Positions 6,377-14,843 of a stretch of 64,000 bases of DNA are shown piece after piece. The DNA is from CAZMGB01 sp964565775 (GTDB taxonomy: Bacteria; Chloroflexota; Dehalococcoidia; DSTF01; JALHUB01), in NCBI GenBank assembly GCA_964565775.1, contig CAZMGB010000017.1, positions 22,719 to 86,718 of the forward strand, written 5' to 3'. Position 1 is the stretch's first letter. The number at the start of each line of letters is the position of its first letter. The notes under the pieces are model-generated. The model did not search any database. It was not told the origin of the DNA and saw only the letters and a list, made by a program, of their open reading frames with translations. A program made the translations under genes and the position numbers.

Positions 6377-8703
6377 TGCACCGACTCGATGATGCGGCGA
6401 CACTGCTCGCACGAGTAGCGCACCCGCCCTGGCGGGCCCGGCGGGTCGTAGGGGTTACTCAGCTGAAGCGCTACGTCGGCCTGGAGCCACCTCGCCGTCA
6501 CGCAGCCCTCACCCCGGCGGCCGATGGTCACCTCGTGGCCGCTGATCATCTCGACTGTGTCCTGGGGGTCGCGGCTTTCCGCCGAGAGAGACCCCGCACG
6601 CGACTCGGTCAGGGTGAGCACGTCGTGGGGCTGCGGATCGTCGGGCCTGGGATCGAAGGCCAGCACCACCATGGAGCCGGTCCCGGATGGATCGGGCAGG
6701 CACTGCTCGCGGACTTCAACTGGCTCGGGCAGCCAGGTGGGACGCAGAATCCCGAAATCGGGTGCAGGGACCGGCGTGGGTGTGGGCCGAGCAGGCGGGG
6801 GCTCCGTCGGGCCCAGGTCAGCAGTACTGGACATGTAGGCGGCGATGCGCGCCAGGTCGTCGCGGCTCAGTCTGAGCCCGGACATCGCGATGTTGGCGCC
6901 CTCCTGGTTCCACCAGAGGATCGGGCCGCCCAACTCCGGTGGGAATTCGAGGAAGTGGGCGGTAACGCCGTTGGGGAGAGGCACGAGCTCGCCGGTCTTG
7001 CGCGGGTCGGTGTCCAGGCCGCCGGTCCCGACCGGACCATTGGTGACGAACAGGCCGGGGCTGCCGTCCGGGTAATGGTAGCGGATCTCGCTGCCCACGG
7101 GCGGCTCCGGCGTGAGGCCCTCGGGCACCCAGGTGGGCACGAAGACGGGGAAGAGGGAGCGCTCGCGGACGTCCGCCAGGGTGGGAGGCGATGGGTTGGG
7201 CAGAGGAGCGTGACCGCCCGGCACGGGCTGGAGCGACGCCGTGATGTCCACAAGCTCCTCTGGCGATAGGCGAAAGCTGGAGAGCCGGATCAGCGTCCCG
7301 TCCCTAACCAGGAGCGCCGCCGAGTCGGTTCCCGTGCCGTCTGCATTGCGTACGCCCCGGCGGAGCCAGCCCTGCTGGCCAGCGATGTCGACCGGCTCGG
7401 CGCCGTCCGTCCACCGAACCATCCCCTCGTACGTAGCCCGCTGCTGGATGACCGTGAAGCCGGTCTGCCCGGCCGGCAAGTCCGTCTCCTCCTGTTCGGG
7501 CGGGACGTACACGATCCATACCTGCGCGAACATTGACCGCGGCTGCCTTGGGGCCAGGCCCTCGGGCACTTCCGCAGAAGCAAAGAGGGGGAAGTCCACC
7601 TGCGCGGCCAGCTCGCCAAGCTGCTTTCGGAACCCGTCGGCGCCGGGTGCGGGCTTGGGCCGGGTGTCGATGACGGTGGCGTCAGGCGGCGGAGTGAAGG
7701 TGAAGAGGTCGTCGGGAAGGTCGACGTTGTAGCGGACGCTGGCGACCGCTCTGGTGGACACCACCCGCCGGCCGTCGAGGGAGCGGTTCAAGTCCTTGAG
7801 GACGAAGAAGGTCTCCTTGTCCACCCAGATACGTCGGGGGCCGTTCGTATCTTCCGGTCCGGAGGCACTGGGGCATTTCGTGGGCCCCAGGTCCACGACA
7901 TAGGCGTCTCGGCCGGCCACCTTTTCCTCGCCCTCCAGGACCGGGTCGAAGCACGTCTTCGCCTGTTGAAGAACAGCGTCCAGGTCGCCCCCGCCGAAGA
8001 GGGAGAACCTGCTCTCGCTCGGCCCGCCCAGACTGCCGCTGCTTATCTGGGCTGAGTTCTGCCCCGGATCAAAGCTCCAGATGTTCGGGCCGTCACCCAC
8101 AGTCACGCTGTGCGTCACATCGGTCTCCTGGCCGCTCCGTGAGGTGAAGGTCCGCTGGAAGCGCCACTTGTCCGGCCGTTTGTACCAGACCTGCGTCCCG
8201 AAACCCACCTCTGGGAAGCCGGGAAGCTCGGAAGTTCCTACCTGCAATAGCTCAAAGCTGGACACGCCGCCTGCCGCCGGGTCGGCCGCCACGGCCGCTG
8301 CCCGGTCGACGACTTCGGCGGCGCTTACGGCAGTCGTTCCGGAGCCCACACGAATGACGCCGGCCACGACCAGGGCTGCCAGAACTCCGGCAGAAGGGGC
8401 GGCGCCCGCCAGCGCCCACCACATCCTTGGGGTCGCGGGTCGCAGCGCGGGCCAGCGAAATGCGTGGGCTCTCGTGCCTGGGCTGCGGTGCGGGTCCGTC
8501 GATGTCCCGGCCTGAAGGAGATAGCGGAACTCGGAGGCGAAGGCGGCCTCGGGCTCTGGGGGCCTCCAACGGGTGACGAGCCGCCGGGCCACGAGGGCGA
8601 CATCCGGGTCCAACTCAGCGGGGGGCACAGCGGCCGGGTCCTGGGCCAGTGCCGCCCAGTACTCCTCAGTCAGAGTTACTTGCTGCTGGTCACGACTTCC
8701 CAC
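6373..8703 (-). CDS. membrane-anchored sigma-factor regulator with LolA-like and DUF4367-like domains
   Basis: This 776-aa protein follows the ECF sigma gene (8735-9298) by 31 bp, with GGGAGG before its GTG, so it is the likely anti-sigma or sensor partner. Residues 1-85 are cytoplasmic. A hydrophobic helix follows (about 95-118, AGAAPSAGVLAALVVAGVI). Next comes an exported LolA/MucB-like beta domain (about 150-350) and then three Pro-rich-linked modules resembling DUF4367 (about 350-500, 510-640, 650-770). Three copies in one chain is unusual. The N-terminal region lacks an obvious HxxxCxxC zinc site. Confidence 0.65.
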   Translation of the reverse strand: MGSRDQQQVTLTEEYWAALAQDPAAVPPAELDPDVALVARRLVTRWRPPEPEAAFASEFRYLLQAGTSTDPHRSPGTRAHAFRWPALRPATPRMWWALAGAAPSAGVLAALVVAGVIRVGSGTTAVSAAEVVDRAAAVAADPAAGGVSSFELLQVGTSELPGFPEVGFGTQVWYKRPDKWRFQRTFTSRSGQETDVTHSVTVGDGPNIWSFDPGQNSAQISSGSLGGPSESRFSLFGGGDLDAVLQQAKTCFDPVLEGEEKVAGRDAYVVDLGPTKCPSASGPEDTNGPRRIWVDKETFFVLKDLNRSLDGRRVVSTRAVASVRYNVDLPDDLFTFTPPPDATVIDTRPKPAPGADGFRKQLGELAAQVDFPLFASAEVPEGLAPRQPRSMFAQVWIVYVPPEQEETDLPAGQTGFTVIQQRATYEGMVRWTDGAEPVDIAGQQGWLRRGVRNADGTGTDSAALLVRDGTLIRLSSFRLSPEELVDITASLQPVPGGHAPLPNPSPPTLADVRERSLFPVFVPTWVPEGLTPEPPVGSEIRYHYPDGSPGLFVTNGPVGTGGLDTDPRKTGELVPLPNGVTAHFLEFPPELGGPILWWNQEGANIAMSGLRLSRDDLARIAAYMSSTADLGPTEPPPARPTPTPVPAPDFGILRPTWLPEPVEVREQCLPDPSGTGSMVVLAFDPRPDDPQPHDVLTLTESRAGSLSAESRDPQDTVEMISGHEVTIGRRGEGCVTARWLQADVALQLSNPYDPPGPPGRVRYSCEQCRRIIESVQ

Positions 8704-8734
8704 GGCGCGCCTCCCTTCCCATGGCCTCCACCGC

Positions 8735-9298
8735 TCATTGCTCCACAGCCTTGCGGAGCCGCCGGAGCGCCCCGAAACGGAGCTTCTTCACGGCCTCCGG
8801 GCTCCTGTTCAGCGCCGCGCCTATCTGTTCGGTACGCCATCCCGCCAGCTCCAGTTCGATGGCCGTACGCTGATCGGTCGCCAGACCCACCACGGCTCTG
8901 CGCAGCGACTCCCGCTCTGACCTAGCGGCGAGCAACTCGTCTGGCCGCACCGAGGGGTCGATTGCATGTTCGGTAGCGTTGTGCGGCTCGTCCGCGGACC
9001 GGCGGCGGTGGAAGTCGACCACCACCTTGTGGGCGATACGAAAGACCCACGCGGCGAACGAACCGCCTCGGTAGCCACCGATGCTGGCCAGTGCCTTGAG
9101 GAACGTCTCGCTCGTGGCATCCTCTGCCGCCCCTTGACTGCCCAGGCGCAGGTAGCAGTACCGATAGACTTGGCCCACGTATCGTTCATAGAGCGCCGCG
9201 AACTTCTCCGGCTGCGCCTGGGCCTCGGCGACGAGGGCAGCGTCGTTGGGCTCCTGGCCGGGTCGAGGCACGCGCAGCCTCCGCACAACGGCATTCAT
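8735..9298 (-). CDS. ECF RNA polymerase sigma factor
   Basis: This 187-aa protein has the two ECF regions. Region 2 has YRYCYLRLGSQGAAEDATSE followed by TFLKAL, and region 4 has GWRTEQIGAALNRSPEAVKK. It directs RNA polymerase to a specific promoter set. The next gene (6373-8703) is probably its membrane regulator. A second ECF factor is encoded at 13101. Which promoters it reads is unknown; the four dyad promoters described below are candidates. Confidence 0.93.
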   Translation of the reverse strand: MNAVVRRLRVPRPGQEPNDAALVAEAQAQPEKFAALYERYVGQVYRYCYLRLGSQGAAEDATSETFLKALASIGGYRGGSFAAWVFRIAHKVVVDFHRRRSADEPHNATEHAIDPSVRPDELLAARSERESLRRAVVGLATDQRTAIELELAGWRTEQIGAALNRSPEAVKKLRFGALRRLRKAVEQ

Positions 9299-9397
9299 CC
9301 CTATATTACAGACGGAGCAGAGGGGCCAAGGGGACGGGTTCCCCAGAGAGTCCCGCGAGATTTCTGGCGGCAGTCACGGCGGAGGCTCCGTGGGCTT

Positions 9398-9937
9398 CTA
9401 GTCTACGCAGCCGAACATGACCCGCCAGCACACGAACCAGAGGAACGCCCATATGGAGAGCCAAGCGGCAGCCACCACAAGGACGTTCAAGCGCAGCCAA
9501 AGAGGGCGGCTGCCTCTTCCGACGGCAAAACGTGGCAGGGCGACAGGGAGGGAAAGCGCTCCCACGCCGATGGCGACCAGTGCGAGCGTGACCAGAACGC
9601 GACGCGGCGTGTTGAGCGTACCGGGGCACCCCTGGTTGGCAACGCTCTCAGCCCACACAGCGGCTGTGGCCGACACCAGAAGGACGACAGTCAAGAGTTG
9701 CCAGCCCAGGACTGTTGTGGTCCCGGCAAGTGACTGGAGAGGTCGCACGGCAACCACGACCACCACGCCTGCGCCTGCGGCCACCAGGCCAATGGCGAAC
9801 AACGGGAGGCCGGTTGTGGCGACCCCAAGGATCGTCACCGCGAGTCCCACCAATGCCGCGATAACGGCGTCCCGGACAGGCATGTCACTCCCGACGCGGA
9901 ACCACATTGACAGGGACTGCGCCCACAGCACGGCCAT
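9398..9937 (-). CDS. polytopic membrane protein
   Basis: Five or so hydrophobic helices fill the protein (for example AALVGLAVTILGVATTGLPL and LLTVVLLVSATAAVWA). No family is recognised. The frame allows ATG at 9937. An ATG at 9883, just before the first helix, has a better Shine-Dalgarno (GGGAG) and may be the true start. It ends about 100 bp before the ECF sigma gene on the same strand. Confidence 0.55.
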   Translation of the reverse strand: MAVLWAQSLSMWFRVGSDMPVRDAVIAALVGLAVTILGVATTGLPLFAIGLVAAGAGVVVVVAVRPLQSLAGTTTVLGWQLLTVVLLVSATAAVWAESVANQGCPGTLNTPRRVLVTLALVAIGVGALSLPVALPRFAVGRGSRPLWLRLNVLVVAAAWLSIWAFLWFVCWRVMFGCVD

Positions 9938-10248
9938 CAGTCTGCCCGTGAACGTGAATGGTAATAGTGTACCTACCCGGCGCAAGCGCGACGAATGATA
10001 CGCTACCCTCTTCTCGGGAAACCCAACCGACGAAGCGGCTCGGTGCGTTTGTGGCTACCAGCTTCCGGGGCCCACCTGAATGGCCACAAGATTGGCAACC
10101 TCATCCGCATACGGGCCCCTTCCTAGCTCCCCGAATCGCCGTGCGGGGCTGCGGCGGCGGCTCCGGGCCGTCTCGCACGATGATGAGGCCCCGGAGGCCG
10201 AACCTTCAGGGCCTGGTGAGCCGCCGTGCTGTTGGTCGTGGAGATGCG
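9938..10248. other. non-coding stretch
   Basis: About 310 bp between two minus-strand genes. I find no convincing gene, hairpin or repeat. The part near 9960 could carry the promoter of the membrane-protein gene. Confidence 0.4.
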
Positions 10249-10962
10249 CTACTGGCCTTCTGTCCACTGGAACCAGCGGGTGTAGTTGTTGATGTTGCTG
10301 TTCTGGAAGGTCCCACAGCTACCGTGGCACGTGGACGCCGTTGGGTAGCTGGAATTGCGCGCATAGGACGTGTTGCCGTAGGGCATGGCGTCCGACTCGT
10401 GTACGTGGCTCCCCGTAATCGAGCAGTTGGACCTGCTATCGTTGACGGTCGTACCAATCTGTCGGTTGGTATACACCGCCTGGGGATAGGAGCGCGCATA
10501 TATGTAGAAGACGCTGGAGTTGGTGATATTGGTGTGCGTGTATGTGGGTATCGCTCGTAGTGGGCCGCTGGTCTTCTCTGCGATCCATACCGTCATGACC
10601 TCACACGTGGTGCCGCCGGTCTGACTGACGAGCGGTATTCCACGGGCCACGAGCATCAGACCACCGGTGTTGCTGGTGAAGTTGTAGCTTCGGTAGTACC
10701 ACGGGTTGCCGAAGTTGCTGTTGTTGTCATCCCAGTCCAAGGCAGGACCACTGCCGTAGGGGGATACACATGCGGTGTGCCACCCGCACGTCAGGAGTGG
10801 GGACGACCCCCAGGAAAGCGTCGGCGGTTGCACGTAGACGGTGATTGTATCGCCAACATTTGCCCTGCTCACAGTCGGCAGGGGGAATGCCAGGCCCAGC
10901 AGGAAACCGGCGGCCATTGCCGCCACACCCAGCCAGCGTATTCGCAACATTGGCCACCTCAC
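10249..10962 (-). CDS. secreted hypothetical protein
   Basis: A signal peptide (positive start, then VAAMAAGFLLGLAFPLPTVS) is followed by ~200 residues rich in Asn, Thr, Ser, Tyr and Trp with several cysteines, typical of an extracellular beta protein. GSHVHES near residue 192 recalls the HxH motif of M23 peptidases, but no matching first motif is seen, so I do not call a peptidase. Its ATG overlaps the stop of the gene at 10959-11642 by 4 bp, so the two are co-translated. Confidence 0.6.
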   Translation of the reverse strand: MRWPMLRIRWLGVAAMAAGFLLGLAFPLPTVSRANVGDTITVYVQPPTLSWGSSPLLTCGWHTACVSPYGSGPALDWDDNNSNFGNPWYYRSYNFTSNTGGLMLVARGIPLVSQTGGTTCEVMTVWIAEKTSGPLRAIPTYTHTNITNSSVFYIYARSYPQAVYTNRQIGTTVNDSRSNCSITGSHVHESDAMPYGNTSYARNSSYPTASTCHGSCGTFQNSNINNYTRWFQWTEGQ

Positions 10963-11642
10963 TTGCTGGCCTCGGCCACGGCCTCCGCCACAGCCAAGAC
11001 ACCCGCTTCTGACAAGTTGAAGGTCTGGATTTCTGTCACTCCGAACGACTCGGGGAACACGACGTAGGAAATCTGGGCTAGGCCGTCCGGGGTGATGGGT
11101 CGGATGAAGATGGCGTCGCGCCCGCCGATGTTCCGCACCGAGACTCGGTCCGCGGCGACGTCGTAGACAAGAGCCTTCGCGACGGCCCGGCTGATTGAGA
11201 CGTTCGCAGGGATGCCGTTAGCCCCGGTAACGGTGTATTGCCATCCCAAGCCGGTCACCTTACCGCTACAGGCGGTCGCCGGCGGCTCCTCCTTGGCGAC
11301 ATATTCCGGAGGCAGCGCAAGGGGGCGTGGGAATTCCAGCGCCGCAGCCGTCGATCTGGGCACGCCGACGCAGCCCCCTGCAACGAGCTGCGCCTGGGCG
11401 GCGCGCGGCTGCTCGGGCCATGCGTCCTCTGACGGCGCGATGAATATGCCCAGCAACTCGCCCGTGAACCTCGGCTGCTGCGTCTCGCTTGCCTGCCGCT
11501 CCTGTATCAGTTTCTCATCGACCTGGCCCGGCTGCTCGGCGCCTGTGCCGACGGCCCTCCCTATCAGTCTCGCTGCGCCGAAGCCAGCGGCGCCGAGAAT
11601 GGCAAACGCACACAGACCAATGATGACTCGTTTGGTCTTCAT
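10959..11642 (-). CDS. membrane-anchored DUF4367-like protein
   Basis: An N-terminal anchor (IIGLCAFAILGAAGFGAARL) leads into an exported region of ~190 aa. The C-terminal third resembles the DUF4367-like modules elsewhere in this window (a beta region, then a helix ending LAVAEAVAEASK). I place the start at ATG 11642 because it overlaps the stop of a 25-aa frame in an ATGA arrangement; GTG 11660 is the alternative. The operon lies downstream of dyad promoter 1 (11763-11807). Its role is unknown, possibly sensing or scaffolding at the cell surface. Confidence 0.6.
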   Translation of the reverse strand: MKTKRVIIGLCAFAILGAAGFGAARLIGRAVGTGAEQPGQVDEKLIQERQASETQQPRFTGELLGIFIAPSEDAWPEQPRAAQAQLVAGGCVGVPRSTAAALEFPRPLALPPEYVAKEEPPATACSGKVTGLGWQYTVTGANGIPANVSISRAVAKALVYDVAADRVSVRNIGGRDAIFIRPITPDGLAQISYVVFPESFGVTEIQTFNLSEAGVLAVAEAVAEASK

Positions 11643-11716
11643 CTTGTCCTCCCCTCCCACCTAACCATGGCCTGCTCATCGCGATCCGTGCAGTCGTCTC
11701 CTCCAATCAAGCCCAT
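11639..11716 (-). CDS. possible leader peptide (25 aa)
   Basis: ATG at 11716 is preceded by AAAGGAGG, a strong Shine-Dalgarno. The frame ends in TGA overlapping the next ATG by 4 bp. The peptide is MGLIGGDDCTDRDEQAMVRW plus five residues. It may only serve translational coupling. Confidence 0.3.
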   Translation of the reverse strand: MGLIGGDDCTDRDEQAMVRWEGRTR

Positions 11717-11762
11717 TCCGGCCTCCTTTCCACCCAACCGTTGCCGGCGCCTCTCCGGCCGC

Positions 11763-11807
11763 ACCATATCTCCTCTCGGACTCGGCTTCATCCCCTGTCT
11801 AGATGAT
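11763..11807 (-). promoter_or_regulatory. dyad promoter element, copy 1
   Basis: The minus strand carries the dyad ATCATCTAGACAGGGGAT (11807-11790), TGAA, exactly 17 bases, then ATATGGT (11769-11763). The same layout occurs at 18140-18184, 18620-18665 and 20678-20722. It overlaps the end of the LuxR-type gene at 11788-12102 and lies ~50 bp before the micro-ORF that leads into 11642. It is the least conserved copy. Confidence 0.5.
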
Positions 11808-12102
11808 TTCGCAGGCGAGTATGGAGCGGCAAGAGCGTGCACTCTGCCCGGCACCCTGTCGACAGGAGTACTCCGGGAGGATTCATGCCCGCGGACCGAT
11901 AGGGACGAGCCCCAGTGCGAAAGGCGTGGCAAACGGCTTCAGCGCTGTCCGGCGCGTGTAGCTTCAGCAGGATGACAGATACAAGGTTGCTGACGGTTTG
12001 GCGCCTTACGACAAGTCGCACAGCGATCTCGCTGTCCGTAAGACCGTCCGCGATCATCGTGAGGATTTGAAGTTCGCGTGAGGTGAGAGTCTCTTGCGGC
12101 AT
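11788..12102 (-). CDS. LuxR/GerE-type HTH protein (104 aa)
   Basis: The N-terminal 60 residues form a GerE-type HTH: LTSRELQILTMIADGLTDSE followed by IAVRLVVRRQTVSNLV. There is no receiver or ligand domain, so it is a stand-alone DNA-binding protein. Its last codons overlap the dyad promoter copy 1, a layout shared with the second LuxR-type gene (18176-18472). This suggests it could act on that element. Confidence 0.75.
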   Translation of the reverse strand: MPQETLTSRELQILTMIADGLTDSEIAVRLVVRRQTVSNLVSVILLKLHAPDSAEAVCHAFRTGARPYRSAGMNPPGVLLSTGCRAECTLLPLHTRLRNHLDRG

Positions 12103-12249
12103 CTGGCGCCTACCCCTTCGTGGCCAGCGTCTCTAGGCCGCGTGCCACGCCGCAGGCTACGGCGGCCAAGCGCTTCCGGTTCCCCCCTGAGGCCGGCCCC
12201 TAGAGCACCAGCCATCCTGGTCAGTAGCGGCTCCCGGCCCGCCGGGCTG

Positions 12250-13104
12250 CTAGCGCACGGACGAGGCCATCTGCATGAGATCGTCTCGGCTGACCGAGGG
12301 CGGCGCGCTGATCTCGATGACCAAAACGCCTACGTCGAAGGTCAGGGAGTGGACGAGGTCGGGGTCCCAATACGGCTCGCTGTCAGCTGTGTCACTGGAC
12401 CAGCCGCCCCTCACGTAGATGGCCCGGCGGCCGTTGACGTATACCGTCTCGGCGGCGCCCGGCGGAACGGGCGGTCTCTCGACTATGCCGTAGGGGTGAT
12501 TGGACTCGCGGATGCTGATGGTGGTCCAGGCAGGCCCGGATCTGAGGTACTGCAACTCTGCATGCATCTTAAGCGGCGAGTAGCGGACCAACAGCTCATA
12601 CCCACCGGGAATGAAGGTCGGTTCCAGCAACCTCGTCCCCAGGGACGCCTCCACTTCCGCAACAGGGCGGATGTCGGGAATGGGCTCGGCTCCCGGCCGG
12701 AACTCCGGGTTGAGCGATTGGGCACCGGGCGGAGTCGGCGGAAGGCGGTCCGTCGGCCACGTTTCGACGTTGTGGTCGGTCCGGAACACTTCGGCCAGTT
12801 GCCGGCCAGCATAGGTACCTCCGGCGGCAACGGCGGCCAGCACCAGCAGGCCCAGGACCAGCGCCGCGACCCGCCGCAGGGGCGACCTGCGTTCCGTCAG
12901 CAGGCGCGAGAGGTCCACGCGGGCGAGTTCGCAGGCCGGCGGCCGCCGCAGCAGCTCGTCAACCTGACGCAGTTGGTCGGCTACCGAACGGCACCGAGAA
13001 CACGCGGACAGATGGGCTGAGACCGCAAACTCCGTCGCCGGTTCCAGCTCATTGTCCAGATGGAGAGATATCAGTGTGCCTTCAGGGCACGTCGTCTCAC
13101 TCAT
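12250..13104 (-). CDS. zinc-finger anti-sigma factor with DUF4367-like C-terminus
   Basis: The N-terminus has the zinc anti-sigma pattern (HLDNELEP, then HLSACSRCRS giving HxxxCxxC at about residues 30-37). A single transmembrane helix follows (about 95-115). The exported C-terminal ~150 residues resemble DUF4367. Its ATG overlaps the stop of the ECF sigma gene (13101) by 4 bp, the classical sigma/anti-sigma arrangement. It should hold the sigma factor inactive at the membrane until an external signal is sensed. Confidence 0.82.
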   Translation of the reverse strand: MSETTCPEGTLISLHLDNELEPATEFAVSAHLSACSRCRSVADQLRQVDELLRRPPACELARVDLSRLLTERRSPLRRVAALVLGLLVLAAVAAGGTYAGRQLAEVFRTDHNVETWPTDRLPPTPPGAQSLNPEFRPGAEPIPDIRPVAEVEASLGTRLLEPTFIPGGYELLVRYSPLKMHAELQYLRSGPAWTTISIRESNHPYGIVERPPVPPGAAETVYVNGRRAIYVRGGWSSDTADSEPYWDPDLVHSLTFDVGVLVIEISAPPSVSRDDLMQMASSVR

Positions 13105-13625
13105 GTGTCACTTCTTTCGGTCGCATAGATACTGCGGAATCGCTCCCTTGCCCTGTGGAAGCGCTGCCTGACGGTCTCCGGCTTCAGACGAAGAAGGGCG
13201 CCGATATCTGAGTAGGTCAGGCCCGCCGTTATCCTGAGCAGGAGCACCTCAGCGTCCTCCCGCTTCATTCGAGCAAGGACTTGACGTACCTCGTCCCGTT
13301 GAGAGGGGTCTTCAGCCTCCGTTGGCGCGTGAAGGAGGTGCAGCGGGATCCAGCGCACGATCCGCTCTCTCCGCTCCCACTGGCGAGCCATATTCAACGC
13401 GATCTTGTAGAGCCAGGGCCGCAGCAGCAGATCAGGAGAGGTGCGGGGGAGGGCCCTCCAGGCCGCGGTGAAAGTGTCCTGAAGCAAGTCTTCGGCAGCG
13501 TGCGCGTTGTGAACGTGCCGATAGAGGAAGACCCCCAACTCGCGCTCATACCTGGCGACGATTTCGGCGAAGGCCGCCTCCTCGCCCGCTTGCGCCCTGG
13601 CCACGAGACTGATGTCAACCATCAT
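13101..13625 (-). CDS. ECF RNA polymerase sigma factor
   Basis: Region 2 (YRHVHNAHAAEDLLQDTFTA) and region 4 (GLTYSDIGALLRLKPETVRQ) are clear in a protein of about 174 aa. I take ATG 13625 as start; a TTG nine bases earlier also fits. The downstream anti-sigma gene is translationally coupled. It is a second ECF system about 4 kb from the one at 8735-9298. Confidence 0.92.
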   Translation of the reverse strand: MMVDISLVARAQAGEEAAFAEIVARYERELGVFLYRHVHNAHAAEDLLQDTFTAAWRALPRTSPDLLLRPWLYKIALNMARQWERRERIVRWIPLHLLHAPTEAEDPSQRDEVRQVLARMKREDAEVLLLRITAGLTYSDIGALLRLKPETVRQRFHRARERFRSIYATERSDT

Positions 13626-13705
13626 CCTGTACAATGCGCCGAGGCGAACTTACGTGACAAGGGGAAGGGGGAAAGATCTGGTAAGGCGCTGGCGTAGCGG
13701 GCCGT

Positions 13706-14803
13706 TCAGTCGGCCGCGCGGTCGAGAGCCGCCGACAGGGGTTCAGAGACGTTTCGCGCCACCAGCCGCGGCTCGCCGCGCTCGACGGCGTCCCAGGCGT
13801 AGAGCGCCCCTATGCCGTCGATGTACAGGACCGAGCGTCGGTCCGGGGCAAGCTTGAGGTCGTTGATGCCCTCGGGCACGGACAGCACCCGCTCCAACTG
13901 CCAGCTCCCCTTCCGGTCAGCCAGCCATACCTCGCCGTCGCCGGTCTTCGGAGAGCGCACCCAGTACAAGAGCGCCTGGTCGCCGGACTCGAGCCAGCCG
14001 GCGGGGATCAGGTTTGGCGGCCCTATGGCATAGCTGTTCGCCCCGGGCAGCTCCACGGCCCACGGGGTGGGACGCTGGCTCCCTTCGGGGCAGGAATCGT
14101 GCCAGCCCAGGATGGCGCCGGCGCGCAGTGACCAGTCAACAGGGGTCACGCCCTCCGCGACGACATCGGGTTCCCGCCCACCCGCCAGCCAGTGCCGCTC
14201 CGTGATGAGGAGGTGGCCCCGGAGCTGCTCGACGAAGACACAGGTAGCGACCAGCATAGACTTGCCGTCCGGGGCCCACGGGCCCATATCCTGCCAGAGG
14301 CGCGGCGGCAGAAGCTCCCAGTCGTTTGTGCCGTCGCTGGAGACGAGGTGAATGGCCACGGGATCGCTGGGAGCCCGGTCCTGGAGGGCCGTCCGCACGC
14401 CATAGGCTAGCGTGAGCCCGTCGGCCGACCAGCGGAGCCCTCCACCCCACTCCTCCGCCACTTCCACGTAATCGAGGCGGCTCAGGTCCACGATGTAGAG
14501 GGACCAGGGCTCGGACTCGCACGCAACGGCAAGCCTTTCGGCTCCGGGCGCGAGGGCGAGGCTCGAGACCTGCCCGCAGCCGTCCGGCAACGGTACCTCT
14601 TGCTCATCGCCGCCTCGAGCGTCGAGCATGTGGCGACGGATGAACAGCCGGGTGGCGTTCTCCCGCGTGTAAGCCAGGGTGATGTCAGCAGATCCGCCAC
14701 TGGGGGATGAAGAGGCCGTGACCAAGATTCCCTGGCGCGAATCCCCGTCACCATTGCAGGCGATCAGCGCCAGTGCGCCGAGGACACTAATCCAGAGCGC
14801 CAG
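13706..14803 (-). CDS. lipoprotein with beta-propeller-like repeats
   Basis: The mature part (~340 aa) has repeated blades with W-x-x-D-G or A-P-D-G/R signatures (RWSADGLTLAYG, PWAPDGKSMLVA, LAPDRRSVLYI), as in TolB/WD40-like surface propellers. The N-terminus WISVLGALALIAC is a lipoprotein signal with its lipobox. No ATG, GTG or TTG fits in frame; a CTG at 14803, six bases after AAGGAG, gives the complete signal. An ATG four bases upstream is out of frame, so a sequencing error is possible. It follows the NHL/NlpC gene by 40 bp. Confidence 0.65.
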   Translation of the reverse strand: MALWISVLGALALIACNGDGDSRQGILVTASSSPSGGSADITLAYTRENATRLFIRRHMLDARGGDEQEVPLPDGCGQVSSLALAPGAERLAVACESEPWSLYIVDLSRLDYVEVAEEWGGGLRWSADGLTLAYGVRTALQDRAPSDPVAIHLVSSDGTNDWELLPPRLWQDMGPWAPDGKSMLVATCVFVEQLRGHLLITERHWLAGGREPDVVAEGVTPVDWSLRAGAILGWHDSCPEGSQRPTPWAVELPGANSYAIGPPNLIPAGWLESGDQALLYWVRSPKTGDGEVWLADRKGSWQLERVLSVPEGINDLKLAPDRRSVLYIDGIGALYAWDAVERGEPRLVARNVSEPLSAALDRAAD

Positions 14804-14843
14804 ACATCTCTCCTTCGTGTTTCCGGGCCCGCGGCCGCTCGCC

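Noticed and set aside
6376..7269. Plus-strand frame of 297 codons
   Set aside because: Antisense shadow of the DUF4367-like regulator; composition is His/Arg/Gly-rich and not protein-like.
10249..10962. M23 peptidase call for the secreted protein
   Set aside because: Only an HVH-like motif is present; the other zinc ligands of M23 are not visible.
11701..11716. CTCCAATC near 11701 as another TTGGAGT array
   Set aside because: Single copy, inside a Shine-Dalgarno-like context of a micro-ORF; no phased partners.
12094..13020. Plus-strand frame of 308 codons
   Set aside because: Antisense to the coupled anti-sigma gene, which has clear family motifs.
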